Positions 46,015 to 55,122 are shown, numbered from the stretch's first letter. The stretch is 64,000 nucleotides of DNA from Bradyrhizobium macuxiense (GCF_007993935.1 NZ_VITY01000009.1:1-64000), one strand, 5' to 3'. Program-made: numbers and translations. Notes: a model not told the origin generated them from the letters alone.

Positions 46015-46143
46015 GCGCGTCCACCCGGCTGCTGCATTCACATAACCGTCAACAAGGACCTCTACCGTTCCCGGCCGGTACGGGGAGCGGGGATTTTTGC
46101 CCCGCTTGTGCACGTTGGATACGTCTGACCGCTCGGGCAGAGG

Positions 46144-47247
46144 ATGATCGAAACCTTCCGGGTTGGCGGCTTTGCGATGCGCTACGGGCATTTCGTTCCG
46201 CGGCTCTACAACTATTGCCGGTCGCTCGGCTTTGAGCGGCAGCACATGCTGCCGTCACGCGCCTTCTGCTCCGATGAGAGCCAGGGCTATCCGGTGATGC
46301 TGCTGGCCCAGCATTTCGGAACGTTTCCGTTCGACCATGGGCGGGTCGGCGGCAAGGTCGCGATCAATCGCCACGGGCCCTATGCCCATCACGGCGAGGA
46401 CCTGGTGCTGATCCAGGCCAGCCATGTCGGCTACAATCCCGATGACGGCCGCTTCGGCGTCTATCAGCGCCACCGCACCGATGGCTGCAGGTTCGGAGAT
46501 TGCTGCGGTAAGCTCTGCGGCGTGCTCCGCTGGTACGAGGACGAATACGCCCATGCCTGCCGGCAGGTGCAGTGCGGCCGGCTCGACGGCGAGCCGGTAT
46601 TCCAGATCGACAATCAGTATCTCGACGACAGCCGTAGCGAAGGTGTCCTTCTGCAGCTCGATCGCATGGTCGAGACGCCGCCGCAGCCGCTGACCGTGCT
46701 GAGCACGTCGAAGGTGTTTCGTGCCGGTGCCGCGATCCGCGAGCGGCTCGGCGACGCCTGCTTTCGCGAGACACCGGCGCCGATCGGGACGGCGCTGTCG
46801 CCCGACCTGTTTCACTTCCGCCGTGCGCCGGCCGAAGGTCCCGACGGCCACGACATTCTCGAGGCGGCGCTCGCTCCGATCATGCCGACGCTGGTGACGT
46901 CGCCGCATCCCGCGCTGGATGCCGCCCGCTACGTCACCCAGGCCGAGTTCGATCGCACCTATCGGAGCATCCTGCGCGAGCCGGCGTTTGCGACCAAGAA
47001 CGTCCTGTTCGTCTCCGGCCTGAACATCGACGTGTCGCCGCGTGAGCAATTCCCGTTTCCGTTCACCAAATTCGTGCCCTGGGCCGCCTATGCCCGGCTG
47101 CGCGACGGCCGCTCGTTCCTGCTGGAGCAGGAGCAACTGGTCGAGACCTTGCGCCGGATGCCGGGCGAGAATCCGGACTGCCTGTCGTTCGACGGGACGA
47201 TCGCGCAGATGACCACCGCTCCGGAAATCCGCATTCCGATCGGCTGA
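46144..47247 (+). CDS. LCIB/C-type beta-carbonic-anhydrase-like protein
   Basis: A 367-residue soluble protein. Its first half carries what look like LCIB-family landmarks: AFCSDESQGY (Cys42, Asp44), a glycine-rich segment FPFDHGRVGGKVAINRHGP, IQASHVGYNPDDGRFGVYQRH (His94) and CCGKLCG (Cys121). Cys-His-Cys would bind zinc as in beta-carbonic anhydrases, and Asp44 would take the dyad position. LCIB is known from the algal CO2-concentrating mechanism. The second half is longer than the minimal family and unassigned. The identification is from memory of the motif pattern, not alignment. Confidence 0.6.
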   Translation: MIETFRVGGFAMRYGHFVPRLYNYCRSLGFERQHMLPSRAFCSDESQGYPVMLLAQHFGTFPFDHGRVGGKVAINRHGPYAHHGEDLVLIQASHVGYNPDDGRFGVYQRHRTDGCRFGDCCGKLCGVLRWYEDEYAHACRQVQCGRLDGEPVFQIDNQYLDDSRSEGVLLQLDRMVETPPQPLTVLSTSKVFRAGAAIRERLGDACFRETPAPIGTALSPDLFHFRRAPAEGPDGHDILEAALAPIMPTLVTSPHPALDAARYVTQAEFDRTYRSILREPAFATKNVLFVSGLNIDVSPREQFPFPFTKFVPWAAYARLRDGRSFLLEQEQLVETLRRMPGENPDCLSFDGTIAQMTTAPEIRIPIG

Positions 47248-47447
47248 TGGATATGACGACGCTTCCTGCCCTGCGCGCGAACACTGCTCCCGAACCGCGT
47301 CTCCAGCGCCTGGATTTCGCCGACCGCGACCGCGGCTTGACGCGCCGCCATTTTATCCTCGGTTGCCTCAGCCTGGCGGCAAGCCAAATGGTGTGCCTGC
47401 TCGACAAACTCCAGCAATTGCCGCTGCTGCGGATTCGCTTTCCTTGA
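47247..47447 (+). CDS. Small protein with twin-arginine-like N-terminal segment
   Basis: A possible 66-residue protein whose ATG overlaps the stop of the preceding gene by one base. LTRRHFILGCLSLAASQ resembles a Tat signal or membrane anchor but lies 30 residues from the start, and only 25 residues follow it. An internal ATG at 47253 is an alternative start. No family recognised; it could be a remnant of a Tat-exported protein. Confidence 0.4.
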   Translation: MDMTTLPALRANTAPEPRLQRLDFADRDRGLTRRHFILGCLSLAASQMVCLLDKLQQLPLLRIRFP

Positions 47448-47462
47448 TCGCGGGCGAACGCG

Positions 47463-48704
47463 TTAGAGCCAGCGCGAGACGGAGAAGATCAGCAGGCCGA
47501 CCAGCCCGCCGACCACGGTGCCGTTGATCCGGATGAATTGCAGATCGCGGCCGACCTGCAGTTCGATCCGCATGATCAGCGTTTCGGTGTCCCAATTCTC
47601 GACCACCTTGCGGATGAAGGCTGCGATCTCCTGGCGCCGCGATGCGACGGCGCGCAGCGCGGCGACGCGAAGCCAGCGGTTGATACGGTCGCGCATCTCG
47701 GCATCGTCCCGGACCCGCGCGGCGACCGAGATCAGGGCGGTTTCGATCGCGTCGGCGATTGCCGCCGAGGTCGCCGCGGAGTTCAGCCGCGCCTCGATGG
47801 CGTGCCACATCGCATCGATCTGTCCGATCACGGCGGGATTGTCGAGCATCTGCTGCTTCAGCTCCTCGCCCCTGGCGAGGTAGTCGGGATCGGTGGCGAG
47901 GCGGTCGATCAGGCGCTCGATCTCGGCCTTGAGCTCGATGCGCCAGGGATGATTCGGCTCGCGCATCTCGTCGAGCGTCTGGCTGACGCCGGAGATGACG
48001 CGGTCGGCCACCATGCCGTCGACCCATTTCGGCACAAACCGGTAGGAGCGCTGCGAGACCTTCTTGCGGATCGTCTCCTTGTTGTTGGCGAGCGCCACGC
48101 TCGCCGATGTGATCAAGCGCTCGACCAGCGCCTGCGCATTACCATGGGCCCATAGCAGCGCCAGCACGCGTGAAGCGAGCGGGGCCGCCGGAACCGCGGC
48201 GATTCCCTGCCGGGTCCGCCGGGTCAGAAAGGCGTTGATCTCGGCGCTCGGCGTTGCCTGCAGGGCCTGATGGACCGCTGAGACGGTGCGCTGGGCCGTG
48301 CTGCGGGCGTGCGTCGGCCGCTCGATCCAGTGCGCCGCCCAGCCGGCGATGTCGACGTCGCGGATGCGATCGCCGACCACGCGGGGCGACAGGAAATTGT
48401 TGGCGATGAAGCGGCCGAGCGCGACCGCGATGCGCTGCTTGCTCTGCGGAACGATCGCGGTGTGCGGAATCGGGATGCCGAGCGGATGACGGAACAGCGC
48501 GACGACCGCGAACCAGTCGGCGCAGGCGCCGATCATGCCGGCTTCGGCGAAGGCACGCGGATAGGCCAGCCACGGCCAGTGCGGCTGGGCCGTAGAGGTC
48601 GCCAGGAAGACCAGCAGCATGACCACGAGCAGGGCCGTGGCGAGCGCCCGCATGCGACGGAGGTCGCGCAGCCTGGTGTCTTGAAGCACGGTGCCGATGT
48701 CCAA
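47463..48704 (-). CDS. DUF445 membrane protein
   Basis: A 413-residue protein with an N-terminal hydrophobic helix (ALATALLVVMLLVFLA, about 22-37), a conserved block WLAYPRAFAEAGMIGACADWFAVVALFRHPLGIPIPHTAIVP typical of DUF445, a long soluble middle rich in helices and a C-terminal membrane segment (INGTVVGGLVGLLIFSVSRWL). Function unknown; members are often linked to envelope or organelle organisation. It is the last gene of a five-gene minus-strand cluster with a P1B ATPase and lies 15 bp after the EcsC gene. Confidence 0.85.
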   Translation of the reverse strand: MDIGTVLQDTRLRDLRRMRALATALLVVMLLVFLATSTAQPHWPWLAYPRAFAEAGMIGACADWFAVVALFRHPLGIPIPHTAIVPQSKQRIAVALGRFIANNFLSPRVVGDRIRDVDIAGWAAHWIERPTHARSTAQRTVSAVHQALQATPSAEINAFLTRRTRQGIAAVPAAPLASRVLALLWAHGNAQALVERLITSASVALANNKETIRKKVSQRSYRFVPKWVDGMVADRVISGVSQTLDEMREPNHPWRIELKAEIERLIDRLATDPDYLARGEELKQQMLDNPAVIGQIDAMWHAIEARLNSAATSAAIADAIETALISVAARVRDDAEMRDRINRWLRVAALRAVASRRQEIAAFIRKVVENWDTETLIMRIELQVGRDLQFIRINGTVVGGLVGLLIFSVSRWL

Positions 48705-48719
48705 TTGCTGCCAACCGCC

Positions 48720-49559
48720 TCATGCCGTCGCGACGCCGCGCCGCGGCGCGAGCCCGGCTGCGATCGCCGCATAATGTTGCCGAACGCCGGCGCTGCCATG
48801 GGCCCGCTCCAGCCGGCGCACGGTGAAGTGTCCCTTCGCGATCTTCTGGAAATGGTCCATGAAGATGACGTTGACGGTCGCGCCGAACGCCGCGCCGATG
48901 ATCGGCACCGCGCCGGCCGCGGCCTTGTCCGAAACCACCAGGCCGAACCGGGAGACGATCTCGCTGACCAGATTCGAGATCACGGGGGCGGAGGCATCGA
49001 CCGCGCCGCGCTCCAGGATGTAGGCGGCGGCGTCGCTGGTGTATTTGCTGATCAGCGCGCGGGCGGCGTAATAGCCGACATCGATACTGTCGTCCGTCCG
49101 CTTGGTGCCGTAGGCGAAGACTTCGAGACAGGCGAGCCTCGCCTCGATCTTGGAGAGGTCTTCGCCCTGGTGCCGCGCGATTTCGGCGATCGCGCGCAGC
49201 ATCAATGTCGTGGTCAGGGGAAGTTCGACCGCGAGCGCACCGAAGCCGAACAGGCCGCTCACGCCCCCGGTTACACCTGCGAGGAACGATGAAAAGGTGA
49301 CGGCGGGTGCAGGCGGCGGCTTCTCGTCGAGCGTGTCGACGGCAACCTCCAGTCCCTTCATCACCGCGGTACGCACCAGCCCGCTGAGCTGGCGGTTGGC
49401 GGCTTTCGGCAGCAGATTGAGGACGCGATTGACGGGGACGCCGGCATAGTCGGCGATCCGTGCCGCGAGATTGGAGCTCTCCAGCGTCTTGACTGCGGCT
49501 TGTAGCGCGGCGTGATCGCCGGGAGGAAGGACAACGAGCTGGGTGACATCCTGGCTCAT
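48720..49559 (-). CDS. EcsC-family protein
   Basis: A 279-residue protein. VTFSSFLAGVTGGVSGLFGFGALAVELPLTTTLMLRAIAEIARHQGEDL and KAAAGAVPIIGAAFGATVNVIFMDHFQKIAKGHF are the glycine-rich amphipathic blocks of the EcsC family, thought to associate with membranes. Its start overlaps the end of the P1B ATPase gene by four bases (49556-49559), so the two are translationally coupled and probably work together. Confidence 0.85.
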   Translation of the reverse strand: MSQDVTQLVVLPPGDHAALQAAVKTLESSNLAARIADYAGVPVNRVLNLLPKAANRQLSGLVRTAVMKGLEVAVDTLDEKPPPAPAVTFSSFLAGVTGGVSGLFGFGALAVELPLTTTLMLRAIAEIARHQGEDLSKIEARLACLEVFAYGTKRTDDSIDVGYYAARALISKYTSDAAAYILERGAVDASAPVISNLVSEIVSRFGLVVSDKAAAGAVPIIGAAFGATVNVIFMDHFQKIAKGHFTVRRLERAHGSAGVRQHYAAIAAGLAPRRGVATA

Positions 49560-51673
49560 TGATACCTGAGAATTGGCCGTATGCCGTTGAAGCTCGCGAG
49601 GATCGCCGAGCCATTGCTGATCAGTGCGGTGACCTCGGGCGTGATCAGGCCGCCCGGCAGGGCGAGGCCGAGCGCCAGCGTGTTGAGCGCGGCGACGATG
49701 GCATAGTTCTGCTTGATCAGGCTGACGGCACCTTGCGAGATCTCAACCGCCTTGACGAGCTTCCAGAGCGAATCCTCCATCAGGATGACGTCGGCGGATT
49801 CGTGCGTGACCTCGGCGCCATGCTTCATGGCGATCCCGACGTCGGCGAAGCTGAGCGCCGGCGAATCGTTGATGCCGTCGCCGACCATCGCGACCCTGCG
49901 CCCCTGGCGCTGCAGCTCCTGGATGACGCCGGCCTTGTCGGCCGGCAGCATGTCCGCGAAGTGCTCGGTCAGTCCGAGATTTTCGCAGACGGCGCGCGCC
50001 ACCACCGCGTTGTCGCCGGTCAGCATGATGCTGTTCTTGACGCCCAGCGCATGCAGCCGCTGGATCACCGAACGGCTCTCCTCGCGGATCTCGTCGGAAT
50101 AGGGCACGAGGCCGGCGAGCTTGCCGTCGACGGCGATATAGAGGCTCGAATAGCCGCGCTGGTCGAGCGCCGCGCGATCGAGCGCCGAGGCATCGACGGC
50201 GATCTCGCTCTGGCGCATGAAGCGCTGGTTGCCGACATGGACGTAGTAGCCGTTGACCTGGCCCTCGACACCAAGGCCAAGGCGGTAGGTGGTCTCGTTG
50301 CAGGGCGGGATGTTCACCGCCAGCTGCCGGGCCCGCGTGCGCAACGCTTCGGCGACCGGGTGCTGCAGCTTGGTCTCGGCGGCGGCAGCGAGCCCGAGCA
50401 AATGGTTCGGCGTGATCGAGTTCTGATAGGAGATCACGTCGATGACGGCGGGCGTGCCGTGGGTGAGGGTGCCGGTCTTGTCGAACACCATGGTGTCGAT
50501 CCCGGCGAGCTTCTCCATGTGGCCGCCGCTCTTGATGATCATGCCGGTGCGGGCGGCCAATGTCATCGAGGACAGCACCGAGGTCGGCGCCGCGACGCGG
50601 ATGCCGGTGCCGTAATCGACGATGACCAGCGACAGGAAGCGGTTGAAGTCGCCCGAGACCATGGCGGTGCCGGTGGCGAGCGCCAGCGTCGGGGTCACCA
50701 GCCGGTCGGCGAAGCGTTCGGCATGGTTCTGCATCCGGGTGTCGCCGATCGGCGCGGATTCGATCAGCCGGACGATCTGGCCGGCGGTGGTCGCGGTTCC
50801 GACGCGCAGCGCACGCAAGGTGATCTGGCCCTCGCGGATCACGGTGGCGGCGAAGGCGGCTTCGCCCTTGCCGCGATGCACCGGCAGGCCCTCGCCGGTG
50901 ATCGTCTTCTGGTCGATGGTGGCGGAGCCGTCGATGATCTCGCCGTCGACCGGGATCATCTCGCCGGGATACACCACGACGATATCGCCGTTCTTGAGCT
51001 CGGCGGCCGGAATCGACACCACCTCGCCATCGCGCAGCAGCCAGGCCGTCTTCGACTGGAATTCGAGCAGTTCATTGATCGCCCGCCGCGAGCCTGCCGC
51101 GGTGAGGTCGCGGATCCAATCGCCGAGCTTGATCAGCCAGGTGACGATGCAGCCGGCCAGCGGATTGCCCTGCAACATCGAGGCGCTGATCGCGAGCGTG
51201 TCGAGCACGTCGATGTTCAGCCGGCTCTCGTTGGCCCAGACCTTCCAGGCGCGCTTGGCAATCGGGATCGCATTCCAGAGCATCAGCGGCATGTTGATCG
51301 CTGCGATCACGGGGTTGGCGCTGAAGGCCATGAACAGGGACAGCGTCGGCAGCGCCAGCGGCGAGCGCTTCGAGACCTCCGGCACGCTGGCGCGCGGCGT
51401 GCCCGCGTCCGGCATGGGGTTGGCGCACAGCGCCTTGAGATCGGCGAAACTCATGCCCTTGAAGCTGTTCAGCAGCACGAGCAGCCGTTGCTCGTGAGCC
51501 GGATCGTATTCCAGCACGAGGCTTGCGCAGTCGTAATTGATCCGCGCGGTCCTGATGCCGTCCTGCGCCCGCAGCCAGTCGAGGCAGGTCTCGCCCAGCT
51601 TGCGATCGCGCCCGAGCGCGGGAATGCTCAGACGAATGCGCCCTGGCATGGAGTGGCAGAAGCGGAAGTCCAT
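49556..51673 (-). CDS. P1B-type heavy-metal ATPase lacking the CPC motif (FezB-like candidate)
   Basis: A 705-residue P-type ATPase. An N-terminal HMA-like domain opens with HSMPGRIRLSIPA (7-19) and lacks CxxC. Later come TITGEGLP (257-263), phosphorylation site DKTGTLTHG (Asp398), KLQHPVAEAL and GDGINDSPAL. In the metal-binding helix, the usual CPC-A-L-G-L-A-T-P is DYGTGIRVAAP (353-363), so cysteines and proline are gone, indicating an unusual metal site. Start MDFRFCHSMPGRIR fits the homologous domain. Such GRIR-type, CPC-less pumps resemble the P1B-6 group, which includes the ferrosome protein FezB (recalled). Confidence 0.82.
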   Translation of the reverse strand: MDFRFCHSMPGRIRLSIPALGRDRKLGETCLDWLRAQDGIRTARINYDCASLVLEYDPAHEQRLLVLLNSFKGMSFADLKALCANPMPDAGTPRASVPEVSKRSPLALPTLSLFMAFSANPVIAAINMPLMLWNAIPIAKRAWKVWANESRLNIDVLDTLAISASMLQGNPLAGCIVTWLIKLGDWIRDLTAAGSRRAINELLEFQSKTAWLLRDGEVVSIPAAELKNGDIVVVYPGEMIPVDGEIIDGSATIDQKTITGEGLPVHRGKGEAAFAATVIREGQITLRALRVGTATTAGQIVRLIESAPIGDTRMQNHAERFADRLVTPTLALATGTAMVSGDFNRFLSLVIVDYGTGIRVAAPTSVLSSMTLAARTGMIIKSGGHMEKLAGIDTMVFDKTGTLTHGTPAVIDVISYQNSITPNHLLGLAAAAETKLQHPVAEALRTRARQLAVNIPPCNETTYRLGLGVEGQVNGYYVHVGNQRFMRQSEIAVDASALDRAALDQRGYSSLYIAVDGKLAGLVPYSDEIREESRSVIQRLHALGVKNSIMLTGDNAVVARAVCENLGLTEHFADMLPADKAGVIQELQRQGRRVAMVGDGINDSPALSFADVGIAMKHGAEVTHESADVILMEDSLWKLVKAVEISQGAVSLIKQNYAIVAALNTLALGLALPGGLITPEVTALISNGSAILASFNGIRPILRYQ

Positions 51674-51699
51674 GGATTTGCGCTCTCGCCCCTGGCGGG

Positions 51700-52257
51700 T
51701 CAGGCCGTCGCGCCGGCCGGCTCCGCCTGATCGGCGGTGGCCATGTTGGCCTGAATCATGTGGTTGAGTGCAAACACCGCCAGCGTGACCCAAACCGGCG
51801 TCGCCGCGGTGGCGCCGACCTCGAACACGGTGAAGCCGGCGATGCCGGCTGCCAGCACGATCTTCAGATCGATCACGTTCCCGCTGGCGATCTTGATGCC
51901 TTGGTCGAAATCCCTGAAGAAGTCGACGATGACCTTGGCCGTGTGCGAATGCTCGGCGAGATATTCGGCTTCCTGTTCGATCTTGTTCGCCAGCGCGTCG
52001 ATCTCGTTGGTCGGCGGCTTGTAGTGACCGCCGGTGTGATGCTCCAGCCGGCCATGAAACTCGTCGTGGCGGTCGGTGTCGTAGTGTAGCACGACGCTTC
52101 CCGTCGTCGGGTTGACGATGACGTTCTCGATGCCGGGAATGACGCTGAAGGTCTGCTTGATCTGTTCAAGAAGCTCGGGGTTTTCCTTGGCCGACGGCAC
52201 CTTCATGCGGATCCGGCCCGGAACCTGGTGCGCGATCTGCAGCTTCATCTTGGTCAT
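51700..52257 (-). CDS. GRIR-motif HMA-like membrane protein
   Basis: A 185-residue protein. QIAHQVPGRIRMKVPSAKE at the start repeats the PGRIR motif of the adjacent ATPase's N-terminal domain, and the first 75 residues fit a metal-binding-like ferredoxin fold without CxxC. A His-rich stretch (DRHDEFHGRLEHHTGGHY) follows. The C-terminal half has two hydrophobic helices (LKIVLAAGIAGFTVFEVGA and ATPVWVTLAVFALNHMIQA). The ATG follows GAGAGGAATGCG. It probably delivers metal to, or organises, the membrane of the ATPase, 26 bp upstream of it. Confidence 0.75.
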   Translation of the reverse strand: MTKMKLQIAHQVPGRIRMKVPSAKENPELLEQIKQTFSVIPGIENVIVNPTTGSVVLHYDTDRHDEFHGRLEHHTGGHYKPPTNEIDALANKIEQEAEYLAEHSHTAKVIVDFFRDFDQGIKIASGNVIDLKIVLAAGIAGFTVFEVGATAATPVWVTLAVFALNHMIQANMATADQAEPAGATA

Positions 52258-52393
52258 CGCATTCCTCTCACAGCGTTCCAACGCCGGCGCGGGACGCGAA
52301 TGATGCCGTCGTCAAATCCGATTGCGCGCCGTGTCGGCGTCGCAAGGCCGATCGGCGGCGCATGTCGCCGCCTTGCCGCCCGTCCGGCCCCGC

Positions 52394-52786
52394 TCAGGCC
52401 GCAGACGAAGCCCGGCTCTCGGCCGCCTTGCCTTCCTGGGCCTGGTTCTCGGCCTTCACTTCCGCAACGATGTCGTTCACCTGCTCGTGCGCTTCGGCAA
52501 ACATCTCGCGCGACTTCTGTGCGAACTTGTAGGTGCCGCGAACGGTGGACTTGAACAGCGGATTGAGTGCGCCCGCCAGCTTCGGCAGATATTTCGGCGC
52601 CGCGACTGCGGCAACGCCGAGGGCAAGTCCCGGCAGCAAGGCAGCTTCGAACACGGCCGCACCGACAGCCACCACCGCGACGACCGCGACCGTCTTGTTG
52701 ATGCCGCCGCCTTCCTCGGAATCCTGTTCGGGGGCGTCATGGTGGAAGGCGGTATCGTGACTGCTACCATTGGTGTTCGGGTTCAT
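52394..52786 (-). CDS. DUF5132-like small membrane protein
   Basis: A 130-residue protein: a soluble N-terminus with His and acidic residues (NGSSHDTAFHHDAPEQDSEEGGG), a long hydrophobic region (KTVAVVAVVAVGAAVFEAALLPGLALGVAAVAAPK) and an amphipathic helix STVRGTYKFAQKSREMFAEAHEQVNDIVAEVKAE. The last part resembles DUF5132. It is the first gene of the cluster; about 140 bp separate it from the GRIR protein gene. The 267 bp upstream of it hold no gene. Confidence 0.7.
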   Translation of the reverse strand: MNPNTNGSSHDTAFHHDAPEQDSEEGGGINKTVAVVAVVAVGAAVFEAALLPGLALGVAAVAAPKYLPKLAGALNPLFKSTVRGTYKFAQKSREMFAEAHEQVNDIVAEVKAENQAQEGKAAESRASSAA

Positions 52787-53053
52787 CGGAAATCCCTTGT
52801 GACCGCACAACTAACTGCAGTTTCATCAATAACGGCGGATTGAAATGGATTCGTGACAGTTTGATTACAGTCGTCCGACCGGTTGCGGCGGCATGGTGTC
52901 GCGGCGCAACAAGATCCATATTTCCGGGCCGAGCGCGCGTCCGCACCGGCGTCCGAAGCCGCGCTTCCATGTCTTCGTGTGTCTGCGTTGCCGGACTTAA
53001 ACAAATCCGGCCGCAAGCACGCTTTCGTTTCCGGCAATCGGCGGCGTGGCGCC

Positions 53054-54223
53054 TTACCGGTCCCACGTCACCGGCAAATCGAGCAGGCCGCGGAACGCCC
53101 AGCCGCCGATCCGCGGCGGCTGGTCCTTGATCAGGCGCAGATTCGTCAGCCGGTCGAAGATCGCGGGCAGCGCGACGTCGGCGACCATGGCGCGCGAGGC
53201 CCAGGCGCCGGCGCAGAAATGCGGACCGGCGCCGAACGCGATGCTCTTGCTGGCGTCGCGGCGCACGTCGAACGCGTCGGGCCGGTCGAAGTGCTTCTCG
53301 TCGCGGTTCGCCGAGCCGAACATCAGGAACACGCGCTCGTTGGTCTCGAATGCGACGTCCCGGATCGTCCAGGGCTTTGCGATCCGCCGCGGCGACATCC
53401 CGATCGGCGAGATCCAACGCGCATATTCCTCGAACACCTGCAACCACGGAACCGCGCCGCTGGTCGCCAGCGCGAGCTGGTCCGGGTGGGTCAGCAGCGC
53501 CCACACCGTGCCGGCGATCGCATCACGCGGCTCGTTCTGGCCACCCGAGATCGCGAGCTTGATGTTGGCGCGCACGCTCTCCATCGGCATGTCGGTCTGC
53601 AGCAGCACGCCGAGCAGGCTGAGGTCGGGCGTCTTGCGCAACACCGGCACCATGTCGTCGATCGCGGCGTCGATGCCCGAGGTCGCCGCATGGCAGCGCG
53701 CCTCGATCGCGCCATCGCCGACATAATTGGCGATGCCGTCGATCATGCCCTGCGACCAGGCGTTCATGTCCTGGAAGCGCATGTTGGTGAGGCCGGTGAT
53801 CGATTTCAGGCATTCGGCCGAGAACGGCAGTGCGAACGCCTGCACGAAGTCGACCACGCCGTCCGGCGACAATTCATCGAGAATGCGCGTCGCGTGTCCG
53901 GCAAACTGCGCGGTCCAGTGCGATCGCACCGTCTTTGGCGAGATCGCCGGGAAGATCGCCTTGCGCTCGTTCATGTGCGCATCGCCGTCCTTGCGCATCA
54001 TGTTGTGGCCCATCAGCCTGTTCATCAGCCCCTCGGGCTGGTGTGATGAGAACACGTCGATCTGCTTCTCGGAGACGAAGATGTCGTCGCGATTGCACAG
54101 CAGCGTGCTGCCGAGCTGCGGCACGAAGGCGATCGGCGCCTCCTTGCGCATGCGCGCCAAGGTCGGATAGGGATCCTGCCAGAAGGCGGGGACGTCGATG
54201 TCGAAATGGGGAGCGGTGCTCAC
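53054..54223 (-). CDS. Cytochrome P450
   Basis: A 389-residue soluble bacterial P450. The heme loop FGAGPHFCAGA places the ligand at Cys337, and EYAR (266-269) is the ExxR pair. The I-helix reads ISGGQNEPRD (225-234) where most P450s have AGxDT, so the acid and threonine used for oxygen activation are replaced by Asn and Glu. No ferredoxin or reductase gene is adjacent; a LuxR regulator gene follows 107 bp upstream on the same strand. Substrate unknown. Confidence 0.9.
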   Translation of the reverse strand: MSTAPHFDIDVPAFWQDPYPTLARMRKEAPIAFVPQLGSTLLCNRDDIFVSEKQIDVFSSHQPEGLMNRLMGHNMMRKDGDAHMNERKAIFPAISPKTVRSHWTAQFAGHATRILDELSPDGVVDFVQAFALPFSAECLKSITGLTNMRFQDMNAWSQGMIDGIANYVGDGAIEARCHAATSGIDAAIDDMVPVLRKTPDLSLLGVLLQTDMPMESVRANIKLAISGGQNEPRDAIAGTVWALLTHPDQLALATSGAVPWLQVFEEYARWISPIGMSPRRIAKPWTIRDVAFETNERVFLMFGSANRDEKHFDRPDAFDVRRDASKSIAFGAGPHFCAGAWASRAMVADVALPAIFDRLTNLRLIKDQPPRIGGWAFRGLLDLPVTWDR

Positions 54224-54330
54224 GGCAAGATCTCGGGTTGGCCTTCGGGTTTCGAACCGAGCATAGGCGCCCGGGCGCTGCCGGTCTGTCCCTACCGTTG
54301 GGGACAGGAGGAAGCGGCCGCTTCGACGCT

Positions 54331-55122
54331 TCAGTTCAACTGCCGTGCCGACGCCATCAGCCGCAGCGCGATCGCGAACAGCTCGTTCTGCGAGGAGATG
54401 CCGAGCTTGTCATAGGCGCGCTTGCGATAGGTGAGGGCGGAGTGCAGCCCGATGCCGAGATCGGCGGCGATCGCCTCCGAGCTGAGGCCCGAAAGGATGC
54501 GCAGACAGACCTCCTTCTCGCGCCCGGTCAGCCTGGCGAGCGGCTCAGTGGTTGCAAACAGCGTCTTCAGCCGTTCGATCGGGTCGGCGTCCGGCTCGCG
54601 CTGGAAGTGTCGTGCCACGGCGGCGGTCAATGCGGGCGCGACCGCGGCCAGGCGCGCGATCTGCTCGCGGCTGAAGCGGCCTTGCGCGGTGATCTGGTAG
54701 AAATTGACATAGAAGCAGGTGTCGCCGGTCCAGATCGCGGAAGCGAACTTGTCGATGATGTCGGAATCGTCGAAGAAGATCTTGCGGTAGCCGTCGCTGT
54801 ACATCCGGCGGGCAAAGGTCGGCAGCAGGATCGGTTCCGCCTGCGCCTGCCCCTCGAACACCGCGTCGCGGTTCGGATCGGCCTGGTGGAAATGTTCGGA
54901 ATAGGCGATCCCGAGGTCACGCCCGGTCGGGATGTTGCCGACGTCGAGCAGGCACGCGGCGGACCGTGGGCCTGTGAACGAGAACACCATGCAGTGACCG
55001 ACCCCGGCGACGCGGCGCAGTGCGCCGATCAGGGCCTGCGGAAAGCCGTCGCGGCCGATCGCCAGCAGCGCCGGCGTGATGTCGCTGACGACAGAAGTCT
55101 TGAAGGCGTGATCGGCCTTCAT
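54331..55122 (-). CDS. LuxR-family transcriptional regulator
   Basis: A 263-residue protein with a C-terminal GerE-type helix-turn-helix (LTGREKEVCLRILSGLSSEAIAADLGIGLHSALTYRKRAYDKLGI, about 195-240) and an N-terminal region (about 1-170) that looks GAF/autoinducer-like but is not recognised as an acyl-homoserine-lactone domain. No luxI-like gene is near. It lies upstream of and on the same strand as the P450 gene and may control it. Confidence 0.85.
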   Translation of the reverse strand: MKADHAFKTSVVSDITPALLAIGRDGFPQALIGALRRVAGVGHCMVFSFTGPRSAACLLDVGNIPTGRDLGIAYSEHFHQADPNRDAVFEGQAQAEPILLPTFARRMYSDGYRKIFFDDSDIIDKFASAIWTGDTCFYVNFYQITAQGRFSREQIARLAAVAPALTAAVARHFQREPDADPIERLKTLFATTEPLARLTGREKEVCLRILSGLSSEAIAADLGIGLHSALTYRKRAYDKLGISSQNELFAIALRLMASARQLN

